Below, piece by piece: positions 21,911-30,674 of a stretch of 37,319 nucleotides of DNA. The notes under the pieces were generated by a model that searched no databases, had not been told where the DNA came from, and saw only the letters and a program-made list of their open reading frames with translations. Source of the DNA: Streptomyces sp. NP-1717 (GTDB taxonomy: Bacteria; Actinomycetota; Actinomycetes; Streptomycetales; Streptomycetaceae); assembly GCF_022695985.1 (NCBI RefSeq), contig NZ_JAAPBF010000050.1:1-37319 (forward strand), read 5' to 3'. The translations under genes were made by a program, and so were the position numbers. The first letter of the stretch is position 1, and each line of letters starts with the position of its first letter.

Positions 21911-23572
21911 ATGACACCCGCACGCACAGCTACGCCCGCCGGCCGCACCGCCGCCGCGCACTCGCCCGCACTGCGCGCCGCCGCGGCCCATCTCGGCCGC
22001 CGGAGGTTCCTCACCGTCACCGGCGCCGCCGCAGCGCTCGCCTTCGCCGTCAACCTGCCCACGGCCGGCACCGCGAGCGCCGCCGAGCTGGACGCCGCGA
22101 AGATCAAGAGCGACCCCTTCACCCTCGGTGTCGGCTCCGGCGACCCGCAGCCCGCGTCCGTACTGCTCTGGACCCGCCTCGCGCCCAGCCCGTACCAGTC
22201 CGACAGCGGTCTGCCCCGGAACAGGGTCTCCGTGCGCTGGGAGGTCTCCCACGACGAGCGGTTCACCCGGATCGTCAGACGTGGCACCGCCACCGCCCAC
22301 CCCGAGTTCGACCACAGCGTCCATGTCGAGGTCCCCGGCCTCGACGCGGACCGCTTCTACTTCTACCGCTTCCGCGCCGGGAAGTGGATCAGCCCGGTCG
22401 GCCGCACCCGTACCGCCCCCGCGCGCTCCGCGAACGTCGGGGAACTCAGGCTCGCCGCCGTCTCCTGCCAGGCTTACCACGACGGCTACTTCACCGCGTA
22501 CAAGCACCTGGCGGCCGAGGACCTCGACGTCGTCATCCACCTCGGCGACTACCTGTACGAGTACGCCGTGACCGCCGTCGGCGGCGCCCGGAACTACACC
22601 GACCGCAGACTCCCCGCGCACTACAACCGCGAGACGGTCACGCTGGAGGACTACCGGCTGCGCTACGGCCTCTACAAGTCCGACCCGGACCTGATGGCCG
22701 CGCACGCCGCGCACCCGTTCGTCGTGACGTGGGACGACCACGAGACCGAGAACAACTACGCCGACGAGACGCCCGAGAACGACGTGCCGCCGGAGGAGTT
22801 CCTGCTCCGCAGGGCCGCCGCCTACCGCGCCTACTGGGAGAACCAGCCGCTGCGCACCCCCCAGCAGCCCGACGGACCCGACATGCGGCTCTACCGGCGC
22901 CTGCACTTCGGGCGCCTCGCGCAGTTCGACATCCTCGACACCCGCCAGTACCGCTCCAACCAGGCGTACGGGGACGGCTGGCAGGTCCCCGGTCCGGAGT
23001 CCGAGGACCCGGCGCGCACCATGACCGGCGAGACGCAGGAGCGCTGGCTGCTGAACGGCTGGCGGCAGTCCCGCGCGGTGTGGAACGTCCTGCCGCAGCA
23101 GGTGACGTTCGCGCAGCGGCGCGACGTGCCCCGGCCGGACTTCAAGCTGTCGATGGACAGCTGGGACGGCTACCCGGCCTCCCGCAAGCGGATCCTGGAC
23201 GGCGCGGAGACGGCCGGCCTCGACAACCTGATGGTGCTCACCGGCGACGTGCACGTCGGCTACGGCTTCGACCTCAAGGCCGACTTCGACGACCCCGACT
23301 CCCGCACCGTCGGCACCGAGATCGTCGCCACGTCCATCGCCAGCGGCAAGGACGGCGCCGAGAAGCCGGCCAACTGGTCCAACCTCACCACCGCCAACCC
23401 GCACATGAAGTTCTACAACGGGCGGCGCGGCTATGTGACCGTCACCCTCGGCCGCCAGGAGGCCCGCGCCGACTTCAAGACGGTGTCCGCCGTCACGACG
23501 CCCGGCGCGCCCCTCTCGACGGCCGGGTCCTTCGTGACGGAGGCCGGTGACCCCGGCCTCAAGACTGCCTGA
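21911..23572 (+). CDS. phoD: Alkaline phosphatase D (PhoD), Tat-exported
   Basis: 553-residue secreted phosphodiesterase/phosphomonoesterase that releases phosphate from organic esters and teichoic acids. The Tat signal has [10 protein letters not shown] (29-38) before a hydrophobic stretch AAAALAFAV and a cleavage site after ASA (about residue 57). Mature-protein metal ligands typical of PhoD are seen in [35 protein letters not shown] and LTGDVHVGY. The N-terminal PhoD_N domain is [32 protein letters not shown] lies 8 nt upstream of ATG 21911, inside a hairpin. Phosphate-starvation control by PhoP is usual for the family, but no clear PHO box (GTTCACC repeats) is visible here. Confidence 0.95.
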   Translation: MTPARTATPAGRTAAAHSPALRAAAAHLGRRRFLTVTGAAAALAFAVNLPTAGTASAAELDAAKIKSDPFTLGVGSGDPQPASVLLWTRLAPSPYQSDSGLPRNRVSVRWEVSHDERFTRIVRRGTATAHPEFDHSVHVEVPGLDADRFYFYRFRAGKWISPVGRTRTAPARSANVGELRLAAVSCQAYHDGYFTAYKHLAAEDLDVVIHLGDYLYEYAVTAVGGARNYTDRRLPAHYNRETVTLEDYRLRYGLYKSDPDLMAAHAAHPFVVTWDDHETENNYADETPENDVPPEEFLLRRAAAYRAYWENQPLRTPQQPDGPDMRLYRRLHFGRLAQFDILDTRQYRSNQAYGDGWQVPGPESEDPARTMTGETQERWLLNGWRQSRAVWNVLPQQVTFAQRRDVPRPDFKLSMDSWDGYPASRKRILDGAETAGLDNLMVLTGDVHVGYGFDLKADFDDPDSRTVGTEIVATSIASGKDGAEKPANWSNLTTANPHMKFYNGRRGYVTVTLGRQEARADFKTVSAVTTPGAPLSTAGSFVTEAGDPGLKTA

Positions 23573-23594
23573 CGCAAGGCGAGTCGACGGCGAA

Positions 23595-23622
23595 CTGACG
23601 AATCGTCAGCAAGATTCGTCAG
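23595..23622. terminator. Bidirectional terminator between convergent phoD and oxidoreductase genes
   Basis: CTGACGAATC (23595-23604) and GATTCGTCAG (23613-23622) form a perfect 10-bp stem with an 8-nt loop. It begins 22 nt past the phoD stop, and its right arm overlaps the stop codon of the minus-strand gene at 23619-23621. Confidence 0.65.
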
Positions 23623-24674
23623 GACGGCTCGTCCACCGGGTAGCGGACGCCGACGCGCTCACGTACCGCGTCGAGCGTCCGCATCACCGCCAGACTGCCC
23701 TCCAGCGGCACCAGCGGCGACTGCCTCTCACCGGCCCGCAGACACCGCATCACCTCGGCCGCCTCGTGCTGCATGCCCCCCAACGGGCTCTCCACGGTGT
23801 GCCGTTCGGGATCCCGCCCGTTCCGGTGCAGCACGAAGGCGTCCGGTGCGAAGAAGCCGCTCGGCAGCTCGATACGCCCGGCCGTGCCGGTCACCGTCGC
23901 CGTCGACGGCGTCGCGGCCGTCACCGAACAGCTCAGCAGCGCCGTCGCCCCGGACTCCCAGCCCAGCAGCATCCCCGTATTGAGATCCACGCCTTCGGGC
24001 GACAGGAGCGCGTCGGCCTGTACGCGGTCGGGCTCGCCCAGGATCAGCTGCGCGAACGACACCGGGTAGACCCCGAGATCCAGCAGCGCGCCGCCGCCGA
24101 GCGCGGGATCGCGCAGCCGGTGTTCCGGACCGAACGGGCCCTGGAGCCCGAAGTCCGCCTGGATTGTGCGGACTTCACCGATGGCGCCGTCCGCGATCAG
24201 CTCCGTCATCCGCCGGACCACCGGACTGCAGTACATCCACATGGCCTCCATCAGGAAGAGATCCCGCTCACGCGCGAGCGCCACCAGCTCCCGTGCCTCC
24301 CGCGAGTTGAGCGTGAACGCCTTCTCGCACAGCACCGCCTTTCCCGCCTCCAGCGCCAGCCCCGCCGCGGCGCGGTGCGCGGAGTGGGGCGTCGCGACGT
24401 ACACCACGTCCACGTCCGGATCGGCGACGAGCCCGGCCCAGTCGCCGTACGCCCGCGGTATGCCGAACCGGTCGGCGAACGCCTTCGCCGACGCCTCACC
24501 GCGCGAGGCAACGGCGACGATCTCGGCGCCCGGCATGCTCCCCACGTCCCCGGCGAACCTCGCCGCGATACCGCCCGTCGCCAGGACACTCCACCGCACC
24601 GTGCCGCCCTCCGTACCCGCGCCGACCCCGCCGGCCTCGCCGTTTCTGTCGTCCCCGTCACGTTCCGCCGTCAT
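23619..24674 (-). CDS. Gfo/Idh/MocA-family oxidoreductase
   Basis: 351-residue NAD(P)-dependent sugar/inositol-type dehydrogenase family member. The Rossmann part begins VRWSVLATGGIAARFAGDV, with EIVAVASRGEASAKAFADRFGIP; VDVVYVATPHSAHRAAAGLALEAGKAVLCEKAF carries the family's EK signature (EKA here in place of the common EKP). The C-terminal domain has GGGALLDLGVYPVSFAQLIL, the conserved G-D-G-Y segment. A ~25-residue Asp/Gly-rich N-terminal tail precedes the fold. AAGGGG lies 5 nt upstream of ATG 24674. It is divergent from the Bcr/CflA exporter, with only 71 bp between them, so they may share control. Substrate unknown. Confidence 0.93.
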   Translation of the reverse strand: MTAERDGDDRNGEAGGVGAGTEGGTVRWSVLATGGIAARFAGDVGSMPGAEIVAVASRGEASAKAFADRFGIPRAYGDWAGLVADPDVDVVYVATPHSAHRAAAGLALEAGKAVLCEKAFTLNSREARELVALARERDLFLMEAMWMYCSPVVRRMTELIADGAIGEVRTIQADFGLQGPFGPEHRLRDPALGGGALLDLGVYPVSFAQLILGEPDRVQADALLSPEGVDLNTGMLLGWESGATALLSCSVTAATPSTATVTGTAGRIELPSGFFAPDAFVLHRNGRDPERHTVESPLGGMQHEAAEVMRCLRAGERQSPLVPLEGSLAVMRTLDAVRERVGVRYPVDEPS

Positions 24675-24745
24675 AAATGCCCCTTACACAAAAAAGGTCA
24701 CGACCACTCGGCCCGAGCTGAGAGCATAGGGAGGGTTTCAACTAC

Positions 24746-26083
24746 ATGGAGATGCGAATGCCGGACGGCGGCCGAACCACAGACACACGCGAAGGGCACA
24801 TACCCACCGCTCCCACCCTCACGAAGACCGACACCGCCGTCGGTATCCCCGCCGCGCGCCGCGCCGGCATCGTCGTCACGCTCGTGCTCGGCGGACTCAC
24901 CGCCCTGCCGCCGCTGTCGATGGACATGTACCTCCCGGCGCTCCCCGCCGTCACCCGCGCCCTCGGCTCCTCGGCCGCCACCGCGCAGCTCACCCTCACC
25001 GCCTGTCTGACCGGTATGGCCCTCGGCCAGCTCGTCGTGGGACCGATGAGCGACAAGTGGGGGCGCCGCAAGCCCCTGCTGCTCGGCATGGTCGTCTACG
25101 TCTTCGCCACCGCCATCTGCGCCCTGGCCCCCACCGTCGAACTGCTCATCGGCTTCCGCCTCCTCCAGGGACTGGCGGGCGCGGCGGGCATCGTGATCGC
25201 CCGCGCCGTGGTGCGTGATCTCTACGACGGCGTGGAGATGGCCCGGTTCTTCTCCACCCTGATGCTCATCTCCGGCGTCGCGCCGGTCATCGCCCCCGTC
25301 ATCGGCGGCCAGGTGCTCCAGGTCACCGACTGGCGCGGCATCTTCGTCGTCCTGACGGTCGTCGGCATCGCGCTGACCCTCGTCGTCGTGAAGTGGCTGC
25401 ACGAGACGCTGCCGAGTGAGAAGCGGCACAGCGGCGGCGTCGGCGAGGCGCTCGGCACGATGCGCGGGCTGCTCGCCGACCGGGTCTTCACCGGCTACAT
25501 GCTGGCGGGCGGCCTCGCCTTCGCGGCCCTGTTCGCCTACATCGCGGCCTCGCCGTTCGTGGTGCAGGAGATCTACGGGGCGTCCCCGCAGACCTACAGC
25601 CTGCTCTTCGGCGTCAACTCCATCGGTCTGATCACCGTCGGCCAGATCAACGGCCGGCTGCTGGTCGGCCGGGTCAGCATGGACAAGGTGCTGGCCTTCG
25701 GCCTGGTCGTCATCACGCTCGCCGGGGTCGCGCTGCTGCTGATGACGAGCGGGGTGTTCGGCGAGCCCAGCCTCTTCGCCGTCGCGGCCGGGCTGTTCGT
25801 CCTGATGTCGGCGATGGGGCTCGCGATGCCCAACACCAACGCCCAAGCGCTGATGCGCACTCCGCACGCCGCCGGATCGGCGTCGGCCCTCATCGGCACG
25901 GCGTCGTTCCTCATCGGCGCCGTCGCCTCACCGCTCGTCGGGATCGCGGGCGAGGCGACGGCCGTGCCGATGGCCGTCGTGCAGGTGGTGTGCGGAGCCG
26001 GGTCGCTGGTCTGCTTCCTGGCGCTGTGCCGCCCCTGGCGGTCCCAGCACCGGGTGGCGACAACGGAGTTGACCGGCCCCTGA
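24746..26083 (+). CDS. Bcr/CflA-family multidrug efflux MFS transporter
   Basis: 445-residue, 12-TM proton-driven exporter. Family hallmarks are PLSMDMYLPALPAVTRALG in helix 1 (MDMYLPA is typical of Bcr/CflA), LGQLVVGPMSDKWGRRKPLL (motif A), and FRLLQGLAGAAGIVIARAVVRDLY. An approximately 38-residue hydrophilic N-terminal tail precedes helix 1. Start ATG 24746 has AGGGAGGG 10 nt upstream; in-frame ATG 24758 has GGAG 6 nt upstream and is nearly as good. E. coli Bcr exports bicyclomycin, sulfonamides and cysteine-like compounds; this protein's substrate is unknown. It is divergent from the Gfo/Idh/MocA gene. Confidence 0.93.
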   Translation: MEMRMPDGGRTTDTREGHIPTAPTLTKTDTAVGIPAARRAGIVVTLVLGGLTALPPLSMDMYLPALPAVTRALGSSAATAQLTLTACLTGMALGQLVVGPMSDKWGRRKPLLLGMVVYVFATAICALAPTVELLIGFRLLQGLAGAAGIVIARAVVRDLYDGVEMARFFSTLMLISGVAPVIAPVIGGQVLQVTDWRGIFVVLTVVGIALTLVVVKWLHETLPSEKRHSGGVGEALGTMRGLLADRVFTGYMLAGGLAFAALFAYIAASPFVVQEIYGASPQTYSLLFGVNSIGLITVGQINGRLLVGRVSMDKVLAFGLVVITLAGVALLLMTSGVFGEPSLFAVAAGLFVLMSAMGLAMPNTNAQALMRTPHAAGSASALIGTASFLIGAVASPLVGIAGEATAVPMAVVQVVCGAGSLVCFLALCRPWRSQHRVATTELTGP

Positions 26084-26108
26084 GCCATCGGTGCCCGGGG
26101 GCGGGCGG

Positions 26109-27431
26109 TCAGTTCTCCTCGCGCTGCGCGTAGGCGATCAGATGCGGGCGGTCCTTGCCGTCCGTCCAGCGGAACAGCCCCATGCCGCTCATGTCACCGG
26201 CCGGCAGCCGTACGTTGAGCGCCAGCGGCTCGGGCTCACCGGTGGCGAGATCCACCTCCACGGGATTGCCGCCGCCGGACAGGGCATCGGTCACGTTGCG
26301 GGCCTTCGTCGCCCCGTACGCCATACCCGTGTCCGCCACCGAGGTCAGCGTCAGCGGCCTGGTGCCGTCCGCCTCCTCGAAGCAGTACCCCTTCTTCTCG
26401 TCCAGGTCGAAGGCGAGCCTGCCCGCGACGAGATAGCGCCCGTCGGGGGAGGAGACGAGCTGCGGATCGGCGCCGGAGTTGATCGCGGGCTTACGGCACC
26501 GCACCTGTGCCACGGCCTTGCCGCTGTCCAGGGAGTGCACCACCCACATGTCGTGCGTCGCGGCGTCCTTCGCGCCCTTCTTCTTCTGCCACTTGGCCAG
26601 AACATGGCCGTGCGACATCGAGGCCGGCACCCCCGACGCCGGCTCGGTGCCCTTCGGCGCGACCTTCCGGCTGAACCAGCCGCCCCGCACCCAGAACTCC
26701 TTCGCCCCGCTCACCAGCAGGCCCTTCGAGGTCACCCCGCGCACCTCGGTCAGCTTCTTGCAGTTCGGGCAGCCCTTCGGATAACCGAGCGAGCCGGGCG
26801 CCGTCCGGGACACCTCGCCCGTCGACGGGTCGACGACCGCGCTGAGGGCCTTGCCGTCGCTGATCAGGATGCCGGGGCCGGTGCCGGTGACGGTCGGCGC
26901 GTCCCCCCAGGGCACCTCGACGCGCCGCTGGTCACCGGTGGACGCGTCGTACACGTCCATGGAGATCAGGGAGTCGGCCGACGCGAGCGCGTACTCGCCG
27001 AGCCGCCCGTACGACCAGGTCACGAAGTACTGCTTGTCGGCCTTGGTCACCGAGAGCAGCCGGGGGTAGCGGTCGACCGGGGCCAGGGGCCGCCAGACCT
27101 CACCCGACCAACCGGCCTTGCCGGTCGCGGCGTTCTGGGTGCGCAGCTGGTACCGGCCGTCGCCGATCCGCGCCAGATACGCCACGAGACCCGTCGCGGA
27201 CGCCACCGCGTACTGCGGTGACACGTCCGAGATCTCCCAGCCGCGGCGGGTGTTGTAGCCGGCGGGCACGTTCAGCTGGGTGTCGGGGCCGGTGTTGACG
27301 ACCGGCTTCTCGGGCGCGGCCTTGTCCTTGCTCCCGCCGCAGCTCGCCAGGACGAGCAGCATCGCGAGGATCAGCACCCCGGCGATGAGTGAGACGCGCA
27401 CGATCTTCTGCCGCTTGGTCATCAAGGACAT
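26109..27431 (-). CDS. Lipoprotein with PQQ/WD40-like beta-propeller, unknown function
   Basis: 440 residues. N-terminal hydrophobic segment (residues 11-30) ends in lipobox LASC (Cys31). The mature protein has repeated outer-strand patterns of a propeller (YLARIGDGRYQLRTQNAATG, ISMDVYDASTGDQRRVEVPWG, LSAVVDPSTGEVSRTAPG, LVSSPDGRYLVAGRLAFDLD), resembling quinoprotein/WD40-like proteins. A CPNC pair near residue 225 and a few later Cys may form disulfides or bind metal. ATG 27431 is chosen; ATG 27422 is an in-frame alternative, and neither has a clear ribosome site. It is convergent with the Bcr-type exporter (25-bp gap). Cell-surface, exact job unknown. Confidence 0.8.
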   Translation of the reverse strand: MSLMTKRQKIVRVSLIAGVLILAMLLVLASCGGSKDKAAPEKPVVNTGPDTQLNVPAGYNTRRGWEISDVSPQYAVASATGLVAYLARIGDGRYQLRTQNAATGKAGWSGEVWRPLAPVDRYPRLLSVTKADKQYFVTWSYGRLGEYALASADSLISMDVYDASTGDQRRVEVPWGDAPTVTGTGPGILISDGKALSAVVDPSTGEVSRTAPGSLGYPKGCPNCKKLTEVRGVTSKGLLVSGAKEFWVRGGWFSRKVAPKGTEPASGVPASMSHGHVLAKWQKKKGAKDAATHDMWVVHSLDSGKAVAQVRCRKPAINSGADPQLVSSPDGRYLVAGRLAFDLDEKKGYCFEEADGTRPLTLTSVADTGMAYGATKARNVTDALSGGGNPVEVDLATGEPEPLALNVRLPAGDMSGMGLFRWTDGKDRPHLIAYAQREEN

Positions 27432-27623
27432 AGGCGTCAGACCGCGAGCACGGTAAAACGACAACTTGGTCCCCCCGCGGGCACGGTGTGGCGATGGAGC
27501 GGCAACGGCCGTCAGCGTAGCAACTGGGCGGGTGCCCGCCGCAGCCCGTTCAACCCCGATTCCGTGCCCGTCAGGTGCCCGCCACGTGTGCGACAGTCGG
27601 ATTCCGGCCACCGCCGGGGCGCC

Positions 27624-27629
27624 TACAAT
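27624..27629 (+). promoter_or_regulatory. -10 element of probable leaderless rsm22-like transcript
   Basis: TACAAT (near-consensus) ends exactly 7 nt before GTG 27637, and no ribosome site is present. No convincing -35 is seen. Confidence 0.6.
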
Positions 27630-27636
27630 TTCGGCG

Positions 27637-28719
27637 GTGAACGCCTCCCTCCCCACCGCCGAAGCCCTGCGTGCCGCGCTGGCCGGACTGCTCGACGGAC
27701 TGCCGCCGAGCCAGGCCGCCCAGGCCGTCGAGCGGCTGATCGCCAACTACCGGGGAGCCACCCCGACCGGCACACCGCTCCTGCGTGACCGTTCCGACGT
27801 GGCCGCCTACGCCGCGTACCGGATGCCCGCCACCTTCGAGGCCGTACGGTCCTCGCTCAAAGCGCTCGCCGACGCCGCCCCCGGGTGGGCGCCGGCCCGC
27901 CATGTGGACATCGGCGGAGGTACGGGAGCGGCGGTCTGGGCGGCCGAGGCGACCTGGCCGGATCACGGCGACGAGGGCGGGGTCCCGGGCGCGGGCGGGG
28001 GGCGTACCACGACCGTGCTGGACTGGGCCGAGCCCGCGCTCGCCCTCGGCCGTGAACTGGCCACCGGGTCGCGGGTGCCCGCACTGCGCGACATCGAGTG
28101 GCGGCGGACCAGGATCGGTACGAACCTGAAGCTCCCCGAGTGCGACCTCGTCACCGTCTCCTACGTACTCAACGAACTCACCGACGGCGACCGGGGCGCC
28201 CTCGTCGCCGAGGCGGCGCGCGCCGCGCAGGCCGTCGTGATCGTGGAGCCGGGGACCCCCGACGGCTACCAGCGCATGATCGAGGCCCGTGACCTGCTGA
28301 TCGGGGCGGGTCTGCGCGTCGCCGCGCCCTGCCCGCACAGCGGTGCCTGCCCCATCGAACCCGGCACGGACTGGTGCCACTTCGCGGCGCGCGTCAGCCG
28401 GTCGTCGCTGCACCGGCAGGTGAAGGGCGGCTCGCTGGCGTACGAGGACGAGAAGTTCAGCTACGTGGCGGCCGTGCGCTTCGACGCGGATCCGGTGCGG
28501 GCGCGGGTGATCCGCAAGCCGCAGACCCGCAAGGGGCAGATGCTGCTCGACCTCTGTACGGAGACGGACGGGCTGCGGCGCGAGACGGTGAGCAAGCGGC
28601 ACGGTCCGCTCTACCGGTCCGCGCGGGACGCGTCGTGGGGCGACGCCTGGCCGCCCCACGACGCGCGGCGCGACAACACGCCGGACGGGTCGCCGGATCA
28701 CTCCCCGGAATCAGGCTGA
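27637..28719 (+). CDS. Rsm22-like small ribosomal subunit methyltransferase-family protein
   Basis: 360 residues. The family is named after yeast mitochondrial Rsm22 and mammalian METTL17, ribosomal assembly factors. Visible hallmarks are the N-terminal YAAYRMPATFEAVRSSL, the SAM-binding-like DIGGGTGAAVWAA (91-103), then VTVSYVLNELTDGDRGALV and VIVEPGTPDGYQRMIEARDLL. A Cys/His segment CPHSGACPIEPGTDWCHF (about 228-245) plausibly forms the Fe-S/metal site described for METTL17. GTG 27637 is preceded by a TACAAT -10 at leaderless distance. The last 9 bases overlap tail-to-tail with the DDAH gene. Methyltransferase activity itself is not proven in the family. Confidence 0.9.
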   Translation: MNASLPTAEALRAALAGLLDGLPPSQAAQAVERLIANYRGATPTGTPLLRDRSDVAAYAAYRMPATFEAVRSSLKALADAAPGWAPARHVDIGGGTGAAVWAAEATWPDHGDEGGVPGAGGGRTTTVLDWAEPALALGRELATGSRVPALRDIEWRRTRIGTNLKLPECDLVTVSYVLNELTDGDRGALVAEAARAAQAVVIVEPGTPDGYQRMIEARDLLIGAGLRVAAPCPHSGACPIEPGTDWCHFAARVSRSSLHRQVKGGSLAYEDEKFSYVAAVRFDADPVRARVIRKPQTRKGQMLLDLCTETDGLRRETVSKRHGPLYRSARDASWGDAWPPHDARRDNTPDGSPDHSPESG

Positions 28720-29568
28720 GAGCAGCAACTCCCGCCGTACGTCCAGTTCCTGCTCCTGCCGCAGCTCCTGCGTGCAGCACTTCACACTGCCGCCGCCCTT
28801 GAGCAGTTCGCCCAGATCCATGGCGATCGGCTCGTAGCCCCGGTCCCTGAGCGGGGCGAAGAGCCCGGCCGCCGCCTGCGGGATCAGGACATGGCGGCCG
28901 TCGCTCACGGCGTTGAGCCCGAGGGCAGCCGCGTCCGCGTCCTCGGCGATGATCGCGTCCGGGAACAGCCGGGCGAGTACGGCCCGGCTGCCCGGCGAGA
29001 ACGCGCCGGGGTAGTACATGACCTCGTCGGCCGCGTCGTCCAGGACACACAGGGCGGTGTCCAGGTGGTAGTAGCGCGGATCGACCAGATCGAGACCGAT
29101 CACCGGCCGGCCGAAGAACTCCTGTGCCTCGTCGTGCGAGAGGGGACTGGACCGGAAGCCCCGCCCCGCCAGGATGTACGAGGCGGTGACGGCGAAGTCG
29201 CCCTCGCCCTCGTTGATGTGCGCCGGCTCATGGATGTCGGTGAAGCCGCGCGCGCGGAACCAGGCCAGATGGGCCTCGGCCTCGCGCGTGCGCTCGGGGT
29301 GCGCGAACCGCGCGCCGAGCACGCGGCCGTCGATGACCGTGGCCCCGTTGGCGGCGAACACCATGTCGGGCAGGTCGGGTCGGGGTTCGAGCAGCGAGAC
29401 GGTGTGACCGAGAGCGCGGTAGCGGTCGCGGAGCACCTCCCACTGCGCGAGGGCCAGCGGCAGGTCCACCGGTTTCGACGGATCCATCCACGGGTTGATC
29501 GAGTACGTCACTCTGAAATGCGCCGGTGGGCACATCAGATAGCGGCGGGGCGAGGCGTCACGAGGCAA
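28711..29568 (-). CDS. ddaH: Dimethylargininase (DDAH) / amidinotransferase-family hydrolase
   Basis: 285 residues. Guanidino-group-modifying fold; would hydrolyse N-omega-methylated arginines to citrulline and methylamines. Visible landmarks are CPPAHFRVTYSINPWM near the N-terminus, DMVFAANGATVIDG, GEGDF, the catalytic histidine H168 in RYYHLDTALCVLD, and the nucleophilic Cys C264 in GGGSVKCCTQEL. Start TTG 29568 has an excellent GAGGAG 6 nt upstream. Related Streptomyces enzymes sit near rocD-like ornithine aminotransferases; none is present here. It faces the TetR gene divergently (225 bp) and overlaps the rsm22-like gene by 9 bp at its 3' end. Methylarginine specificity is inferred from family. 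Confidence 0.9.
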   Translation of the reverse strand: MPRDASPRRYLMCPPAHFRVTYSINPWMDPSKPVDLPLALAQWEVLRDRYRALGHTVSLLEPRPDLPDMVFAANGATVIDGRVLGARFAHPERTREAEAHLAWFRARGFTDIHEPAHINEGEGDFAVTASYILAGRGFRSSPLSHDEAQEFFGRPVIGLDLVDPRYYHLDTALCVLDDAADEVMYYPGAFSPGSRAVLARLFPDAIIAEDADAAALGLNAVSDGRHVLIPQAAAGLFAPLRDRGYEPIAMDLGELLKGGGSVKCCTQELRQEQELDVRRELLLSA

Positions 29569-29751
29569 CTAGGGCTCCTCACGAACGGACGGGGCGCACG
29601 GGGTGTGTGCGTCGACCCATGGTCCGCCGTGCGGGGCGTTCGCGCAGTGATCCGATCGGGTGGTTCACGCTGCGACACCGGCCCGGCGGCGTCGGGTGAT
29701 ACCCGGCTGACCGCGGCCGGGCGTTCACGCGTTCACATCAGGCGTTCATAT

Positions 29752-29787
29752 GTGGCGAGACGCGTCGTCTCGCCACGCTGGTACTCT
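29752..29787 (+). promoter_or_regulatory. TetR operator palindrome and -10 of leaderless tetR promoter
   Basis: GTGGCGAGACG (29752-29762) and CGTCTCGCCAC (29766-29776) form a perfect 25-bp palindrome with a 3-bp centre. TACTCT (29782-29787) follows as -10, 6 nt before ATG 29794. The operator overlaps the -35/spacer region, so autorepression is expected. The divergent DDAH gene starts 184 bp away and could be co-regulated. Three copies of GCGTTCA (29721, 29729, 29742) lie just upstream. Confidence 0.75.
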
Positions 29788-29793
29788 GGCCGG

Positions 29794-30417
29794 ATGGCTG
29801 AGAGCAAGGGACCGGATTCCACCCGCCGCAGTGAGAAGTCACGACGCGCGATCTACGCCGCCGCCCTGTCGCTGGTCGGCGAGGCCGGCTACGCGAAGAC
29901 GACGATCGAGGGCATCGCGGCCCGCGCGGGCGTCGGCAAGCAGACGATCTACCGCTGGTGGCCGTCGAAGGCCGCCGTACTCCTCGAAGCCTTCCTCGAC
30001 CTCGGTGAACAGGCCGCCGAAGCCGCCGGTGGCGCCGGTGGCGACTACGAGATCCCGGACACCGGCGATCTGGCGGCGGACCTCAAGACGGTGCTGCGCG
30101 CCACGGTCGACGAGCTGAACGACCCGAAGTTCGAGGCCCCGACCCGCGCGCTCGCCGCCGAGGGCATCGTCGACGCGAAGATCGGCGCCGAGTACGCGGA
30201 GAAACTGCTGGAGCCGCAGGCCGCGCTCTACGTACGCAGACTGCGGGCCGCCCAGGAGGCCGGGACCGTACGGGACGACATCGACCCGCGCACCGCGATG
30301 GAGCTGCTGACGGGCCCGATCCTGCACCGGTGGCTGCTGCGGACCCTGCCCCTCACCCATGCCTACGCGGACTCGCTGGTCGACTACACCCTGAACGGGC
30401 TCGCCCCGCGGCACTGA
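29794..30417 (+). CDS. TetR-family transcriptional regulator
   Basis: 207 residues. The N-terminal helix-turn-helix is clear: SRRAIYAAALSLVGEAGYAKTTIEGIAARAGVGKQTIYRWWPSKAAVLLEAF (about 15-68), with the recognition helix KQTIYRWW. The C-terminal domain (about 70-207) is all-helical and ends in LLTGPILHRWLLRTLPLTHAYADSLVDYTLNG, of the TetR_C_16-like kind. ATG 29794 lies 6 nt after a TACTCT -10 and just downstream of a perfect 25-bp palindrome, both pointing to autoregulation. The ligand is unknown; the obvious nearby candidate target is the divergent DDAH gene. Confidence 0.95.
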   Translation: MAESKGPDSTRRSEKSRRAIYAAALSLVGEAGYAKTTIEGIAARAGVGKQTIYRWWPSKAAVLLEAFLDLGEQAAEAAGGAGGDYEIPDTGDLAADLKTVLRATVDELNDPKFEAPTRALAAEGIVDAKIGAEYAEKLLEPQAALYVRRLRAAQEAGTVRDDIDPRTAMELLTGPILHRWLLRTLPLTHAYADSLVDYTLNGLAPRH

Positions 30418-30513
30418 GTGCCGCACCGGGATCCGGAGCAGGTCCGGCCCCCGGCCCCACATGGCCCGGACCAGGGTCCGACGCGCCCGATGTGTCCAAC
30501 GCCACGGGTTCCC

Positions 30514-30541
30514 ATCGCCCGTATCAGTGGGCGATTTCTTG
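30514..30541 (+). terminator. Intrinsic-like terminator after tetR
   Basis: ATCGCCC (30514-30520) and GGGCGAT (30529-30535) make a perfect 7-bp stem with an 8-nt loop, followed by TTTCTT. It is the only hairpin in the window with a recognisable U-rich tail. It lies about 100 bp past the tetR stop, in the 257-bp gap before the next gene. Confidence 0.6.
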
Positions 30542-30674
30542 ATATAGCACGGGATGACGCCCGCTGATGGGCATCCGCCTCCCCACCCCGGTTCAGGAGT
30601 GCGGCCCCCCGAAGCGCAGGATGGTGCGAACATGGAAGTGTCGATGAGGGTCGGCGCATGAGGTGAGGGGATAG

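Noticed and set aside
21014..23404. Very long minus-strand frame covering the SDR and phoD
   Set aside because: Only the SDR part (21014-21769) has family features; the rest is antisense to phoD.
29721..29749. Possible PHO box (GTTCA repeats) before tetR
   Set aside because: The repeats are 8 and 13 bp apart, not the 11-bp period of PHO boxes, and the conserved CC is missing; reported only as GCGTTCA repeats.
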